From the NCBI GenBank assembly GCA_011316305.1, contig SAUG01000007.1:310001-374000 (forward strand): a stretch of 64,000 nt of DNA, given 5' to 3'. The translations under genes and the position numbers were made by a program. This DNA comes from Rusavskia elegans. Its lineage: Eukaryota; Ascomycota; Lecanoromycetes; Teloschistales; Teloschistaceae. The notes under the pieces were generated by a model. The model saw nothing but the letters and a program-made list of their open reading frames with translations, was not told the DNA's origin and searched no databases. Shown here one piece after another: positions 14,630 to 29,700 of the stretch (position 1 is the first letter of the stretch; every line of letters begins with the position of its first letter).

Positions 14630-15385
14630 TTAATTTAATTCTTTCTGCTTTTGTTCTAGCTATTCTAAGCCGTACTCTAGTTTCCGCTTCGTCGATCGAA
14701 TAAACTCGAGTTTTTCGTCGCGAGCTCTTTTTATTTGATTCTTTTTACGATAAATCTTCTAGTTTAAACTATCTATCTAATTTCTAGTTTCGTTTAATCT
14801 CGCGACTATCGAATTATAGGCCTTTTAGAATTCTAAATATTAGATTTTTAGTAGATTGATCTCTTTTTCGCCGACTTTTATATCTTTTATAAACTAGTTA
14901 ATATTATCCACTAACCAGATAGTATTCTATAATCTAGTTAATTTTTTATTCAACTTCGAATCTATTATAGAAAGCGGGTAAAAACTAGTATATATTAATC
15001 GTTTATACGATAATAATAGCGTATATACTATAATAGTAGATAAAACTATTTTAACCGTATCGTTAGCTGCGCGTCTAATTTTAAATATCTATAAAAAAAC
15101 GCTTTTTCGATAAAGTAGAAATATACTATCAATATCGTTTATAGAAAAATCTTAATAGATAGAACGACTATAATCAATCTATTCGCCTATCGGAATTATT
15201 TTAAAGATTGTACTATTGATATTAGTATTATTCTAAAATAGTTCTACGGATATCGAACGTCTAGAAATTATAGTATCGTTTTTAACTTTAAAGAAAATCT
15301 TAAAATCGGATATATTTATATCTTTTCTAACGGTATCGCGAAGAGATAAATTAGTAGATATAAATATAGACTATAGTTATTCTAT
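14630..15385 (-). pseudogene. RIP-killed copy of the coiled-coil gene
   Basis: Counterpart of 55,453-56,223, colinear with it and without insertions. The frame is destroyed by RIP-type changes. A short poly-A run at about 14,590-14,608 lies just outside its 3' end. Confidence 0.7.
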
Positions 15386-15977
15386 TTAAAAATAACTAAT
15401 TATCTCGGATAGTATAAAATATTTCTCCGTCGTATTAAATTAAACGAATATAAAAATTGACGTAGAAACAAATAGATATATAAGATAAAAATAGAGCCAA
15501 AGCCAAAACCAAAGCTGGAAATAAAAAGATATAATTAAAGATTTAAATAATATAATTAATTTGAATTATCTGATTTTTATAATATATTAGATCCGATTTA
15601 TCAAATTCCGAAATTAAATAGAGAAATTTTAGATTACGGATAGTAAATATCTTTAGAAATTATCTTTTCTATTTAATTTTTAAATCAGTTTACTAATAAT
15701 ATCTAAATTTATTTCTAAAAGTATAATTTATTTTAATATTATTTTCGTAAAATGTTTAGTTTTCTATATCAGCTATTTCTATAATCTATAAAGTTAAATT
15801 AACGATATAGTCTACTGTTTTCTAAAAAGCACTATTATCTAAAAACATTATATTTTAATAATAAAGTTTCGTAATTTATATTCGAATCGAAAAAAGGTTT
15901 ATTTTAATGTTATAACTTAGTAGAATCTAAATACTATAGTTTCTACTAACTTTTTGTCATATTATTTTTCGAAAGTT

Positions 15978-17878
15978 ATATTAACGCTATCGCTTAGATT
16001 AAAAGTTCTTTAAATTTACTAGTATGATTATAAAAACTATAAAAAGATTTTTTTTAAAATATATAATTTGAATCGTTATATATAAATAGTATATCCACGA
16101 TTTTAAAAATTATCTTAAAAAGAAAACTCGACGAAATATTCGATTCTAGAATCGCTAGACTTTACTAAAAAATTTTACGACTTTATCTATTCGTTTTAAC
16201 CGAATTTCGATTCCGATATTGATAGATTCTAGTATAATCCTTACGCTTCTATCTGTTTTCTACGATTAGATTTCGATTTTAGTAGATTCTAGTATAATTT
16301 TTACGCCTTTGCCTATTTTCTATAGCCAGATTCTAACTCTAATATCCGTAGACGCAAGTATTAATCCCGGGTTTCTATCTCTTTTCTATAACTAGACTAC
16401 GATTCTAATTAGTATAAATTTAATACTTGTACTAATATACTATAAATAGACTATTATAGAAAATATAATTTCGATCGGTACGGCCTAGAATAAAGATTTC
16501 GCTATAAACTATATCTATAGTATCGATAGTTTTTCTAAAAGCGAAGATTTCTTTACAAGCGATAATTTAATATAGAATAATTTAGTAGACGGCAGCGATA
16601 TATTAAACGGCGGCGATATAATAGACGGCGACGATATAATAGAAATCGATAATTTAATAAAAGGCGAAGATTTCTTTAATACCTTTTACGATACGGCTAT
16701 AAATATTTAATCTAATAGTATACTATATTGGCCGAACTAAATCAATTTTATATAATCTTTTACTTCGCTGTCGACTATATTAAATATAAACTCTATTTTT
16801 TTAATATTTCTAAATTATAATTAGAATTCGAAATATTTTATCGAATCTTCTAATATATAATCCTCTAGTATCTATCTATCGGCAGAATTTCTAGCTAGAT
16901 AACGAGTAAATCTATAGTCTTTCTAGAGTATCTATAGATAACGACGAAGAAAGAATATATATACTATAGCCTCGATCGAATATCGATTATACCGGCTTTA
17001 TTAAAAATATTCTATATTCTATAGATAAGAAAACTATAGATAATAATAACTATCTAGACTCGTTTTAGAAAAACTGCTATCTTTAGAATATTTCTATAGG
17101 TCTTCGATAGAGCCGTACTAGTAGCAACGGCCTTTTTATAACTAAAGGAAATTCTATTAATAATAGAAGCTATTTCGATATTTTTAGTAATTAGAATAGT
17201 TTTTTTAGACTACGAGAAGAAACGAATAAAAAAATAAAAGAAATCGATAGAATACTATCGCGTTATTCGTTTATATTAAATACTATTAGCGCTGTTTTAT
17301 TCGATTTTCGAATCGGAAGAAAAATCTGGTTAGTATAAAACTATTAATTAGCGAAAGTTTAAAGATAAACGCTATTTCAATTTAGAATTTATAAAACGTT
17401 AGGACGATTAGATAAAGTTAAAACTATTTATTAAAAAGCTTGTATATTAAAAACAGACGATTTCTATTTATCGAAACCGTCCGATATCTTCTATAATAGC
17501 CTGCTAGAATGATTACTAAATCCGTATTTAAAATCTATAATATATAATTATTCGGATTATATAATAGAATCTTTCCGGATAGCTACGTTTTTTCGGAATA
17601 ATAATTAGCCGTATTCTAGTTTTGTTTTTAATAACTTCCTAGAAATCTATCTTTATCGACTAATAACTATAACGTATCTTTACTATTAAGTTGATTAATA
17701 AATCTATATAATTTATAAGACTATTAATATTAAAAATAACCGCGAACGATACGTAAAGTAGACGAAAGCAGCGCGTTATCGAATTTAAAATATCCTTTTA
17801 ATATAATCCGCGTATAATCTACCGTATTTTCTATAGATATTAACTACTATCTATAATAAGATTTGATAGATTTACTAA
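15978..17878 (+). pseudogene. RIP-killed copy of the C2H2 / His-Me gene
   Basis: This is the counterpart of 56,814-58,874. The start aligns at 15,978 (now ATA) and the stop at about 17,878. The 18-bp minisatellite that has 15 units in copy B has only about four recognisable units here (about 16,585-16,655). The position matching the in-frame TAG of copy B also reads TAG here. The zinc-ligand codons of the C-terminal module are heavily altered. Confidence 0.75.
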
Positions 17879-18767
17879 TTTGAAAATTATCTAATATATT
17901 ATTCTAACTACTATAAAAGTCTATTTTATTCAATATTACGTTTTTAGTTTAGTAATAGAATTTTATCTGCTATCAACTTCCTATAGGCCGGAATCGTATC
18001 TCTATCTAACGTTCGAATCCCGTCTATTTTTGGCTTGAAGTGTCAAGCAATCCGTAATCGAAGTGAAAAGAAAGGATTTTATTACCAATTCCCCTAATAT
18101 AATTTGGTAGAAATCAAACTTTCTCTATAACTATTACTCTAGATCGAAGTTATAGGCTAAAATCTATAGTCTATAGATATATATCTACTATAAACTTTCT
18201 AATATCTAGTATTTTAATCGTTTATATAAGATTCAATAATTTATAGTAGCGATAGATACTTATTTTTGGAAAAATTCTATAAAAAACGGAAATTCGAAAG
18301 ATCCGCTATTAACGAGATTTAATATAACTATATCGATAACGTTTTACTAAAAAGATATTATAAGCTAGCGGTTTATTAGATAAATTTACTTTTTTTCTAT
18401 TAATTCAATATAGCGTATTCGTTTTACTTATTACGTAAACGTATTAATATTATTTATTGAAAATATATTATTAAATTATATAAATTATATATTTTATATC
18501 GAATTGTATAAATTACTTTTTATTTACTTTGATTATTATAATCTAAAAATCTTTTAATATAAAACTATATCGTATTTATTTAAATTGGTAAAAATATTCT
18601 AGAAATAATATAAAGTAAATATTTTATATTAGTTAAATCTATTAAAATAATTTTAAACAAAAAGCTGAATTATATATACCCGAGGGACCTTTGCCGCTTT
18701 CGTCCGAACTTCAAACGATTCCCGAGATCTCCTATACCACCGCAATAATCCAATTATTTCTTAGGTA

Positions 18768-21700
18768 TTTACAAGAGACAAGAATCGTCCGTTGGTCGAG
18801 ACGATTTCCGTCGCGAGTAACTACCGAGAATAGTTATCGACAAGTGCGATATTTCAGGGGGCGGGTATTAGGAACTGTATTACGAGTTCGAATAAAGGCG
18901 ACGGCGCTGGAAACGAGGGTAAATAACAGTAAATCTCGCGAGGGAAGTCCTAGTTATAAACAAAAGAATATATTCGTTTAAACAGTTTCTATTATAATTT
19001 TTATTAGAGTATAAATACCGTTTCCGCGTGCTTCGGTCTAAACAGCTATCCCGAATACTAATAATAATAATAACAGTAATAACAATAGTAACAATAAAGC
19101 TAATTATAGATACCGCTGGGAGTAAAATCTTATTTACGTAACCTGGACTTCTCGGCCAAGATCTCGTAGAGTTTAAAAAGGTGCTCGACTTGCCTACCGG
19201 TTATACGTAACTTTTATTTCTTCTAGTTATCGATTAGTATTATATCTGTAATATAAGCTGCCGAGAGTCCTACCTGACTGATTACTTTATCGGCAGCGGC
19301 TATACTAACCCGGCGTTTTTTCGCCGCCTGTTTTTTACCGTTGGCGAACCAGAATACTCGTAACAGGTTTGCGTATATACGGTAGAGTAGAGGTCTAGCG
19401 CCCTGTACTCTAGAATAGAGCTGTCATCGTACCGTAGAATAGGTTGCAGGTAGACAAGCTCCTTAAACCGTAGAGCGTAACGTCGGATAAGTATATAAAG
19501 ACGCAGTAGAATTAGATTACCTTTTCGGCGTAGAGTAGACTTTTGCTTGGTAGGGAGCTCTAGTTAAAGGCTGTAACGTCGCTTAAATATACAGCGACGT
19601 AGTAGAATTAGAATACCTTCTAGGAATAGAGTAGATTCCTATTAGGTAAAGGCCCGTAGCCGTAGGGCGTGGTATTATATAAATATACTGAAGCGTTATA
19701 GGATTAGATTTAATTAGAGCAGCGCTTAATAGCGTAACTGGTTCGGTAATAGCAAAGCTTCCTAGCTGATCTACCAGCGGATCGATTCCAGTTGACTGGA
19801 ACGACTGAAGTGGTTCTATTCTATATAGTTACGGATCGTAAAAATAAACTACTCGATAAAGATTCGATAACAATTTTGGCTATATACTATTAATTGTCTT
19901 GGATAGAATAGATAGGTACTGCGGAAAGACCTTGAATACAGCGTTAAAAGTAGGCGAGTCCGCTGTTTTAGAGATAGTTTGCTTCTCGATACCGAGTTTC
20001 GAGGATTTTAAAAGGCTTGCGTTTAATAACTGCTAATAGCGCTCGCAAATAATATACGTTTAAATTGAATTATTTAGTAATTCTTGTAATACCAGCGTTT
20101 AAATTGTATTTATTTAAAGAAGTTTTAGATAATATTTATAAATACTATATAAACAATCTATAATATACTCGTCCTGGATTTTAGTAGAATCGAATTTCTT
20201 TAGTTTAATAGTCCTTTTACGGATGCAGCGATAACTATCTTTAATATTAGCCAAGTACCGAATGGGGTCTAGTAGATAATTAACTGCTTTAACGATCTAT
20301 ATTGCAATAAAAGTCGTTTCGAGGTTGGAAATATCTAAAAGGATAAAGTGTATTAGAGGATAGAAGCTTTATTTAAAGCTCTGGACAGAGCGACAGGGAA
20401 TTCTGGCAGTTAAGGTAATAGATCTTTGGGACGGAAGATAGTAAAGGTGGTTTTTTAAAGGCTTTTAAAATACTCCTACTTCTGTAATTCCAGCTATTAG
20501 GAAGATTTCTTATTTCTTGTTTTATAACTCGCGAGAAGTATATAGATAGTTTAGTAATAGTTGCCTATCGTATAGTATTAGGCTGGGAGTATCCTGGCTT
20601 AATATAGAAAAAACCAAGTAGAATCTACTCTATACCAAGCGAGAATATAAGTAAATATAAAAAAAAATCCGGAAAGAATAAGCTGTTAGAACAAAGTAAA
20701 GAACAAAGATTCGGGAATATAAAATTAACCGCAGTAGAGACTTTCCGATTCTGGAATCCTTTAAAATTACCGCGATAAACGCTAGTAACGCGAATAGAAG
20801 CTGCCTTTCGTCTATCTATTCCGTTAATAGGCCAGTCGGAATTTAATCTAGTATAAATCTTTAACAGACTTTAAATATCTACTAAAATCAAATTAATCGT
20901 AGAGTTCCCGTTTTAGTATAGTTTTAAAAGTTTATACCTGGCGTCTCGATCTATAATTAATATTCTAAGTCAGATTGATAATTTATATTAATACTATCTA
21001 CGGCGTGGATAAAGCTTCTAAGATAAAATAACTAGAAAATCAAATACGTAGATCGAAGCGTTCTGACAAGTTTATAAAAATATATTAGATATTATCCTAT
21101 CGACCCTCTACTGCTTCCGCAGACGACGAAGGAATTTATATTAATTCTAAAATATCTTCCGAATTATCGTATTCTAATATCTGACTCGCTATCTCGTTTA
21201 AATAAATGCTATTATTTTCTCTAAATATAATCTTATTCCTATATCTTCTTTTTAAGATAGAAATATCTTGTCGCTTATACAACTTTCGAAGCAAGCCGCT
21301 AGTAGAAAAGCAAGCGTACCAGCGACTATAAAAAAAAGTATAATAGGCTACGAGTCCTATCAGAGCTACTAAGAAAATCTCTAAAATAATTGCTACAAGT
21401 CTGCCGATATTAATTAGTATCTTTTTTCGTGGGAAATCTTGTAAACTTACGATTCCCTCTATATATTGGCCCGTATTCGAGATCCTATTACTTTGATAAT
21501 AAAAGCTTGGTCGTAGAAACAGTCTTCAGGCTTTCAGCGAAAGATATAAACGCTGTTATTATTATATAGTAATTCAGTAGTAGCCGCGACAGATAATAAT
21601 AAGCGTGATTCAGTACGGAGAACGGAATAGAGAGGAAGTTGGCGATACAGATTTAATAAGAGCCTTGACGGTCTTTTTATCTATTATAAATGACTATATC

Positions 21701-23699
21701 TTGATCCAGTAATTATACGGAGGTAGCGATAAACGGGAGTAGATAGATAACGAATATACTGTTATCCGGAATAGGCTAAAATGGATTTAAAATACCCGAT
21801 TTTAGTAGAAATAACTGCTCGACAAGACTGCTGAATATAGATTTTAAAGAAGATTTAACGTCTAAGATACCGGACTAGATAATCGGTCCTTTAGGTTTTT
21901 ATATTATAGCGTTCTATTATTTAGTCTTACGAGTATCGTTCTACTAAAAAGAGACCAGTCCTGGCGTTAAAGGGCCCGAGTACGGTCTAGTAATAATCTT
22001 AGCTCTAAGCCCGAAACGAGAAAGCGATAAATTATTAAAATATATTATAAATACTTTACGGACTCTAGTAATAAGGTATAGCAAGTATTACTACGTTGAA
22101 TATCTCTAAAGCGACAAGAAACACGACCGAGGTTTAAAAAAGCCAAGTAACCAAATATAATCTAGTATCTTAAATCGACTCGTATTACTTAACTCTATAA
22201 CGGACTGCCAACGCTTCGAAGTTACTCGTCGATATTAGAGCTGCCGCCTAATTTTTCCGTAAAGCTTGAATTTCCGGAATCGATAAATCATTTCTAAAAG
22301 GAATTATAAATATAAAGACGTCTAATATCGAGATCTCGCTTTACCTGGTTATTAATTCGCTGGAGTAGGGAATTACGATATAATTTATTAATTTTATCTT
22401 CCTCGACGCCTTTCTGCTATACTGTAAACTTCAAACCTTCTACCTATACTATCAGGTCGGTAACAGCCTCTTTATAAGATCTGGCTTCAGATTGTCTCTG
22501 TCGTTGAAAATTAGATACCTAGCCGGCGACGATCTGAAATCCTTACTACTACCGTTCTTAAAAATCGTGGTATAGCTTTAAAAGCTCTTGGAGTTTGCCG
22601 GTAACGTATTTATCTAAGCTTAGATTATTACTGGTATTACTCTGGGTCCGCTCTTTAAATTCCGTAATCCTTTTATAGATACCTATTACTATCTCTTTAA
22701 CAGTATCGGTTATACGTTGCTGATATTAGCCAAGGTTATTTCTAAGGAACTGTTCGACTACGGCGAGTCGAAGATAGATAGTTTTATAGTTTTGTTAGAT
22801 AGACTTCTGGTCTCGTTGGATAGATTTAAAGGTCGCTAGGATCTTTCTAGTAATTTCTCCGCTTGATACCTCGAAGTCCTACCTAGTATAGGGTTAGCTG
22901 CTGGCCGAGCGAGCGCTTAAAGTATACCCTGTAGGGCCGAACCTGGTAGCTGGCGACGATATATTGATATCGATAGAATCGTGGCGTTCGAAATAGTATT
23001 TAGGTATCGTAGAAGCAGTCGCTAGACGGCTGTTAAAAGGTTGGTCGTCTATAGACTAGATATTTAGCAGTTAGCGATAAACTCGTAATAGATAGGTCTT
23101 AATACTTGCCTCGGCTCTTCCTTCGGTAAAGGACTCTTTTCTATCCCTTGTACTGCTTTCGGTTGTAGTATTATCCCCCTTAACCTCGACGTATCTGAAA
23201 GGTTTATTTTCCTGGTATATACGGCTATATTACGAGCAAAATTTCACTAAAAAACGCCGGATAGAATAGAGTATCTTCTTTCCTTTCTACTTTCGACGCC
23301 TTTTTATACCGGTACTATTCTTTCTTTTTAGATATAAATACGATATATTTCGTCGGATTTCGTATTTTACTAGATAGGCTGAGAAGAAAATTATAGTACT
23401 CCGATACAGATGATATAGATAAGATATACTGTACTATAAAGGATAGCTTGCCAGAAAAATCGGTATAGAAAGAGTTTAAAGATAGTATATAAGCTGAAAT
23501 AATAGGAAATCTGGTAGGAAAGCTGTCTTCTGATATAGAGTTTAATTACGGGAGCAGATTTTATTATAACCGATTTAAAAGTCGGTCTAGGTCCTGTATA
23601 GGGAGCTGTCTAATTACGGAAGTAAATATTATTATAATAGTTGCAACGAGCCGTCTGGGTCCTATATATCGCCGTTAGCGTCTTGCCCGTTAACGCTTT
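18768..23699. other. Start of region X: decayed, no readable gene
   Basis: Moderately AT-rich sequence with many CG and fewer, but not absent, CA and TG. No frame longer than about 100 codons is convincing. The 96-codon frame at 18,691-18,981 starts inside the end of copy A and shows no family features, so it is not called. The sequence is probably old coding DNA, but I could not follow a continuous frame here. Confidence 0.4.
19465..19710. repeat. Imperfect tandem repeat, period about 96 bp
   Basis: Blocks built around gtagaattaga, followed by tacctt, recur at about 19,506 and 19,602, with a weaker third block near 19,690. No function is evident. It may be a degraded coding repeat. Confidence 0.45.
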
Positions 23700-25600
23700 A
23701 GAAATTTGTCGGTAAAACTGCAAACCGACCAGTATTTATATCTGGAAGCTACTTTAGCTTGTCCGTTACTCCGTAACGAAGTAATTCGACTATATAAAAG
23801 GACAGCCTTGGCTCCGCTGTACGTATATACCAGACCTCGTAAATTATTCTTTACGTACGGGCTCGTTATGGCCGTTGACCCAGAGATATTACGGTAGTAA
23901 AGCTTGGACAAACACGACCTTAAAGCCGAAGAAAAAGCCGAAGTATAGAGACGAGAGTATATACAGCGATTAAAGAAAGTCGAAACCTAGGAACTATTAG
24001 TTAGTTGTACGTCCTGAATTTTAGTAGACTGGAAAATAACAGATCGTAGTAACTGGATAGGAAAGACGATGTTAAATCGGTAACCGAAAAGTCGAAAGTT
24101 TAATATAATCTCGAAAACGACCGTATAGAATATACTAAAAGCTATCCGTCTGCTATAATCGCCAGGGCTAAATTTAAACCTTTCGATAAAGCTCCGCCGT
24201 ATCTAGATTAACCAGAGATAGGAGCTGTAATTTCTGCTACAGCGTCTATCGATAGCTTATTAGCTCTGGATCTGTTATCGGATAATACGTTGTCGGATCC
24301 TCTTTCGACCTTAGGCGATAAACCGTCAAGTAACTTCTAGTCCAGAAGCGGCGCGTCTAGTACTAGTAATACTAATAACAGCCGCTCGGCAGTCTATATA
24401 GCTACAACGTTATTCTATCGTATAGATATCGACCGTAAGGCTACGGGCCTGCGAGGGCGGATTACGTATCAGAAACCCCCTGCAGTCGTCTCTAGTCCAG
24501 TTATTCTAGTAGTTAAACCGTAGAAGGCGACTTCCGATTATATCCAGTTTTAGGCTGCCCGATCCCTTAAATTTAAGCCTGAGTCCGAGGTTCCTAACTA
24601 GACGTTTAAGCCTTCTACTATCGGTAAATCTCCTGCAGTCTGGATAGATACTTTCGGTTTCGTCTGTAATATATAGATTATATCTAGAGAGGCGCTATCG
24701 GCAGCGTAGCTATACTATAGGCCTAAGGTTGTAAACTTTAGTACTGCCGTTAACTCTGCTATCGGTATCTTTACTATCCTACGATCGCTGAAATGGGTTT
24801 TTTAGAAGCTGGAAAAGACGCTTCTGTATATTAGAGCCGTTATATTTTTATTCGAACTTTATATAGAAGTATTTACGTATATCGATATATCGATTACGGC
24901 CGAGATAGACAGTCTCTTTTTTAAATTCTGCTAGCTGCGTATAATTGGCTGGACTTGTCCGTTCTGGTATAGCGTATTTCCGACGATTGGTCTATCCTTA
25001 TTCCCTACGACCTGCTCTCGTGGTTCTACCGGAAGTTTCGAGATCGAAATAGATTATCTCTGGGATATTAACGTTTAAATTAACGTTAACGCTATTTATA
25101 ATATTTTAAACAAGTTCTTGGAATTTCGAACCAATTGCAGTTAATATAGAGCCAAGATTAAACGAGTCCGGCGTAATTTTGGAATATCCGAAAAAGAATA
25201 GGATAACCTGTTCGAGAGGTTTCCTCGTATTTACGATATTCTAAAAGATATTCCGGAGAAACTATACTGGTATAAACGATATATAGCTATCTTCTCGAAC
25301 TCGCTCCTGGTTTATATTAATAAGATAGAAGCGGATATTAAGCAAGTAATCAAAGGTGCTAGAACGAATACCCGAACTAAACAGGAAATTATCTAGAGAG
25401 TCCCGGCTACTATATCTCTCTGGCGAGACCGGTACGCGGAAATCGAGGGTAGAGGATCTTATTTTATACAGGAAATTACCGACGCTGGGTTCTTAGTCGG
25501 CGGTACTATAGACGAGATCGAACGAGTTAAAACTGAGACTATAAAAAAAAGAGAGCAATATTACGGCAATAGCCTTTCGCCAGGCGGCTTAGCCGAACTC
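23700..25600 (+). pseudogene. RIP-decayed protein gene, unrecognised
   Basis: Two plus-strand tracts read as protein between scattered TAG and TAA codons. One is at about 23,700-24,000 (for example ...LFFTYGLVMAVDPEILR). The other is at about 24,790-25,540 (for example ERFPRIYDILKDIPEKLYW and YFIQEITDAGFLVGGTIDE). The stops are the kind made by CAG/CAA-to-TAG/TAA changes on the coding strand. I do not recognise a family. Whether the two tracts belong to one gene is not clear. Confidence 0.55.
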
Positions 25601-26369
25601 TTGGTCTGTTATTTTATAATCCAGATAAGTTCTCTAAAATAACCGAAGTATTAAAGGCGCTCGACTAATAGTATTAGGAACTTCGTTTCGTTCGGATGTT
25701 CCTACTGGTTTCTGAACGTAGTATAAGCGAGCTGAACGGCCTGCTTACTGATCTTGCTGTAAATACGTAGAATAAAGATCTTTTACTCTAGTATAGAGAC
25801 GGTTTAGAGAGAATTCAAACTTTATATAGCGGAATAAAGTATCGAGCTTAAAAGATCAGCAAGAGTATTAGCGGCGAGGAAGAAACTATCGATAGCGGTC
25901 GGATATCTAGATAGTAATAGTATAGAGGTTTTAATTAGTATATAGAATTGTAGAGTTCAGAGGATAAGTTTAACTATTATAGCGTTTGGATAGTAAAATT
26001 CTAGGAACCTTTTTAGTATCTAGATTAATACTTTTTTCTACCGTTTAAAAGCTACTAAAATCTTCTATATATAGCTTTAGCTTTAATATTTTGGACTATT
26101 CTTTAATCGTAGGACAGATAGCTTGTTTAAAGATAGACGAGAAGTCTTATATTACTATATTTTATAGGTACTCTTATCCCGTTCTATTCTACTATACAGA
26201 TCGTTTTAAAAAACGCCGCTTGACCCGTATAGTTAGGAGGGTTCGATATTATTCTTTATCGTTTTTAGCGTTCCCGTTAGTTACTTCAGTTTCTTTAGTC
26301 TTTTCAGTTTTTTTAGTTTTATAGTCGATGGTCTTTTTAGTATCGTCTTTTTATTCTATTTTTCTATTA

Positions 26370-26720
26370 GTTTCCCTACTAACCGCGCTTTCCGTTTTAT
26401 TCAATATTGATTCGGCGCGTTTACCAGTACTCTGCGGGTCTATCTCCTCGGCAGTTTAAAAAGAATTGAACCTATCTTCTACGATAAACTGTTTTTCTAT
26501 AGTATTATCAGTTATTATATTATTTTCTTCTTTTTCTTTTTCCTCTTTTTCTTCCTCTTCCTCCTCCTCGTTTTCCTCGGCGGCGGCCCTCTCCGCGACG
26601 GTTTTATTGTTGAATGTATCTAATACTTCCTAAATAACGTTTATAATACGGTGGTGTAATACGTATTTCTCTGTAGATTTGGAGCGAATGAAATTCCGTA
26701 CGAGTAGATAATAAGCTTTA
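26370..26720 (-). pseudogene. Decayed minus-strand gene with Glu-rich segment
   Basis: On the minus strand a frame reads through a glutamate/lysine-rich stretch (26,515-26,590) flanked by ordinary sequence (for example TIEKQFIVEDRFNSF, then a stop, then TAEEIDPQSTGKRAE). The polypyrimidine tract on the plus strand is the complement of this Glu-coding segment. The single stop in the middle is RIP-compatible. Function unknown. Confidence 0.5.
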
Positions 26721-29700
26721 TAATATAAGATAGTCGGGTTAGATTTGTCGCAGATCTGCTTATAGGCTTTAAAGATTATATTAAACCATTCGGTATCCTC
26801 TTTAGCTGTAGCTGCAATAATTTGACTAAAGGTATAGAATTTAATAACTATTTCGATAAGGTCTTTTTTGCCTTGTTATAGATTACAGATCAGCTGTTGC
26901 TAATATTAGGGATTTAAAGAGAATATATACAGTATTATTAAATCTTGCCTAAAGATCTAACGCCGCGTTTATATTATTTGGCGAGTATTTTATCTTTTCG
27001 AGAGGTATAATAGAACTATACGTATATCTGGAACAGCGATATAAAAGATCTTTAGAAGTTTTCGGGTAAATGATTCGTTAATTAAAAATATAACGAAAAG
27101 TAGCTCCTAGGAAAGGATTAACGAAGGAGTCTGCCGGTAATATAGCGAGGGACAATATTATCTCTGTAGTAAAAGGGTGCAGCAATCTACTGCGGAAAGC
27201 TTTAATACTTTATAGCCCTATTTCCTTGTTTCTCTGTTAAGAATCGTCTGGAATATAAAGAATCTAAAAATCCGTATATATTTGTTTATAGAACGTTCCG
27301 ATCTTTTAAAGTACTTTTAACGATATTCTATCCTGGTAGAGGTTTATAAACTATTAATTAAAAAAAAAACGTTGGAGCCTTAATAGCTTTAAGACCAGAA
27401 TATTTTCTAGTTAAAGGCTGTATCGTACGAAGCAATCTAATCTAAAAGTCGGATCGTTATAATATAGCGGTATACTGAAACGATATATATAATATAAAGG
27501 CAAGATACCGCAGTTTAGATCTTGATATAGCTTTACTGTATATTACTACGCGCGTATTCTATGGTAGAGCCTTAGAGGGCTGGAAGCGGCGGTTATTAAA
27601 CGCGTTCTACGATTCCCGTATCGGCGTATACCTATTGAAATATTGCCCCTATCGTCTAAATTACTTTTACTCCTAGTATCTAATTATAGACTACGGTATA
27701 AATACTATTCTGTCCTATCTAAAATATACTAATTATTAAGTATTACAATTATACTAACGTTTATCGAAAGATTCTTTATTTATTTTACCGTCAGAGAGCT
27801 TATTAGCTGTATTAAATATTCTTTCTACTAAAGGCTGCGTACTATACTCTACCGTTATTGCCAGCGTTAGAAATAAATAACGAATCCGTATTTTATCGTT
27901 AATATACGAGCTCGAATCCGGACCTAATAAACTCTGTAATAGGGCTTTAAAAACCTAGAGCGATATTACTGGCGACGATTATCTCTTTTATTATTAAAAC
28001 AGTTGAGTACGAGATTTAAACTTTATCTAACTAGTATCGGCTGACAAACGTATTAGTCTTTTAAAATCTTTGGTAAATTATATAAACTGGTTACTATATC
28101 TTTTATCTCCGCGGTAGACTAAGCAGCTATAATATTAAAACCTACCAAAAGTTCTACTATTATATCTAGAGTAAAAGCTGAAGTAGTCCGACCTTTGGTA
28201 TATTCTACGAATCGATTTTTTAGAAAAACTATATTCGAAATCTGGTTAAGCCGACTATTTTGCGAATTATTACTACGTACGACTTTGTCGCCTATACTAT
28301 ATTAGTATTGCGCTATAGAATTCTCTATTAAAGATTTCCCGCTAATACCGTCTAAAAAATATACCGATATAATTTAGACCAGTTATAAAAGATAGTCCCG
28401 TAAAATAGTTTCGTAAAATAGTTCCGTAAAATAGTTCCGTAAAACAATTCCGTATCCGAAAAGCACGTCTCTAATCGTCTTTGTCGTCAATTATTTTAAG
28501 TTACTCGGACTGGACTTTTCTATATATATTACCTCGGTATTGCTGCCCTCCGCTGGCCGATTCTTACGGAGTCGACCCGATACCTTTACTAGCGAAACCC
28601 GTCGCTAGAATCCTATAGTTATCCTTCTATCTTTTCAATTCAGTAACGCCGTTAGATATCTTCAGAATTATTAATATAGAGGTGATAAATAGCTCGGACC
28701 TGTATATTAGATTTCAGAATCCTTTTATAAACTGATTACCTACAAAGTACTTTCTGGCTTCAAAGTATATAGGAAACAGCTTTTGTTACAGCTATAGAGA
28801 TAACTTAACTGGAGTTATATAGAATTCAGATTCGTTATTTTATTTATCCTTTTAAGCCGCTGTTAATATCCGTTATCCTCTAATTTTATTAATATCGACG
28901 GACCTCGTCAACGTTGTTAATATAGGCGAACGCCGTTAGAATTATCAATATCGACGTAACAAAACCGCTAGTACTACGAACCTTAATTTCGGAATACTTT
29001 TATAGATTGATTATCTATAGAGTATTTTCTAGCTTTATCGTACGTACGTTATCGATTTTATTACAGTAATAATAATAATCAGATTCGGCAAACGACAGGA
29101 CTGGTATACGTTATTTCTATTAATCTATCTATTATACCGCCAGCGAACCGCGATTCCAAGTAGAAAGTAACTATTTCCACCGAGATATAGTTATATATCG
29201 AGATGCTGTTAGGAATTGCCTAATATATATCTACGGTAGTCGAAAAAAGATAGAGAAAGGATTTATCAATTTTTTAGTATTTAGATATAAATCGCCGTAG
29301 TAGACTTTGTATTCGGAGTCTTTAATATAAAGACGATCATTCTGTCTTAGTAATTAGATAAAAGGCTTCTTTCGGGTATCAAAAAATCCCCTAATAAATA
29401 AACTCTAGTTAAAAGTTCCAAACGAGTTAAAAGTATACTCGAGAAAAGTAAAAAGAAATAGAAAAAGGCCCCTTTTAGAAGTTTAGAGAATAGTATAAGA
29501 TTATATTCGAAAACGCCTTGTAGGGCTAAATAGTATTAAAGCTTGGATAAATTACGTAGAATCCTTCCGTATTAATTTATAATTTTATAAAAAGATCACT
29601 GCGATAAAAATACTTTCCTAGAATATTTGCCTAATATTTATAAAGGTCCCAAGCCTGATTATAATAACTATTATCCTTTATATAATTATTGTCCTCGTTT

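Noticed and set aside
18691..18981. 96-codon plus-strand frame at the copy A / X junction
   Set aside because: It spans the end of the duplication and has no counterpart frame in copy B and no protein-like features.
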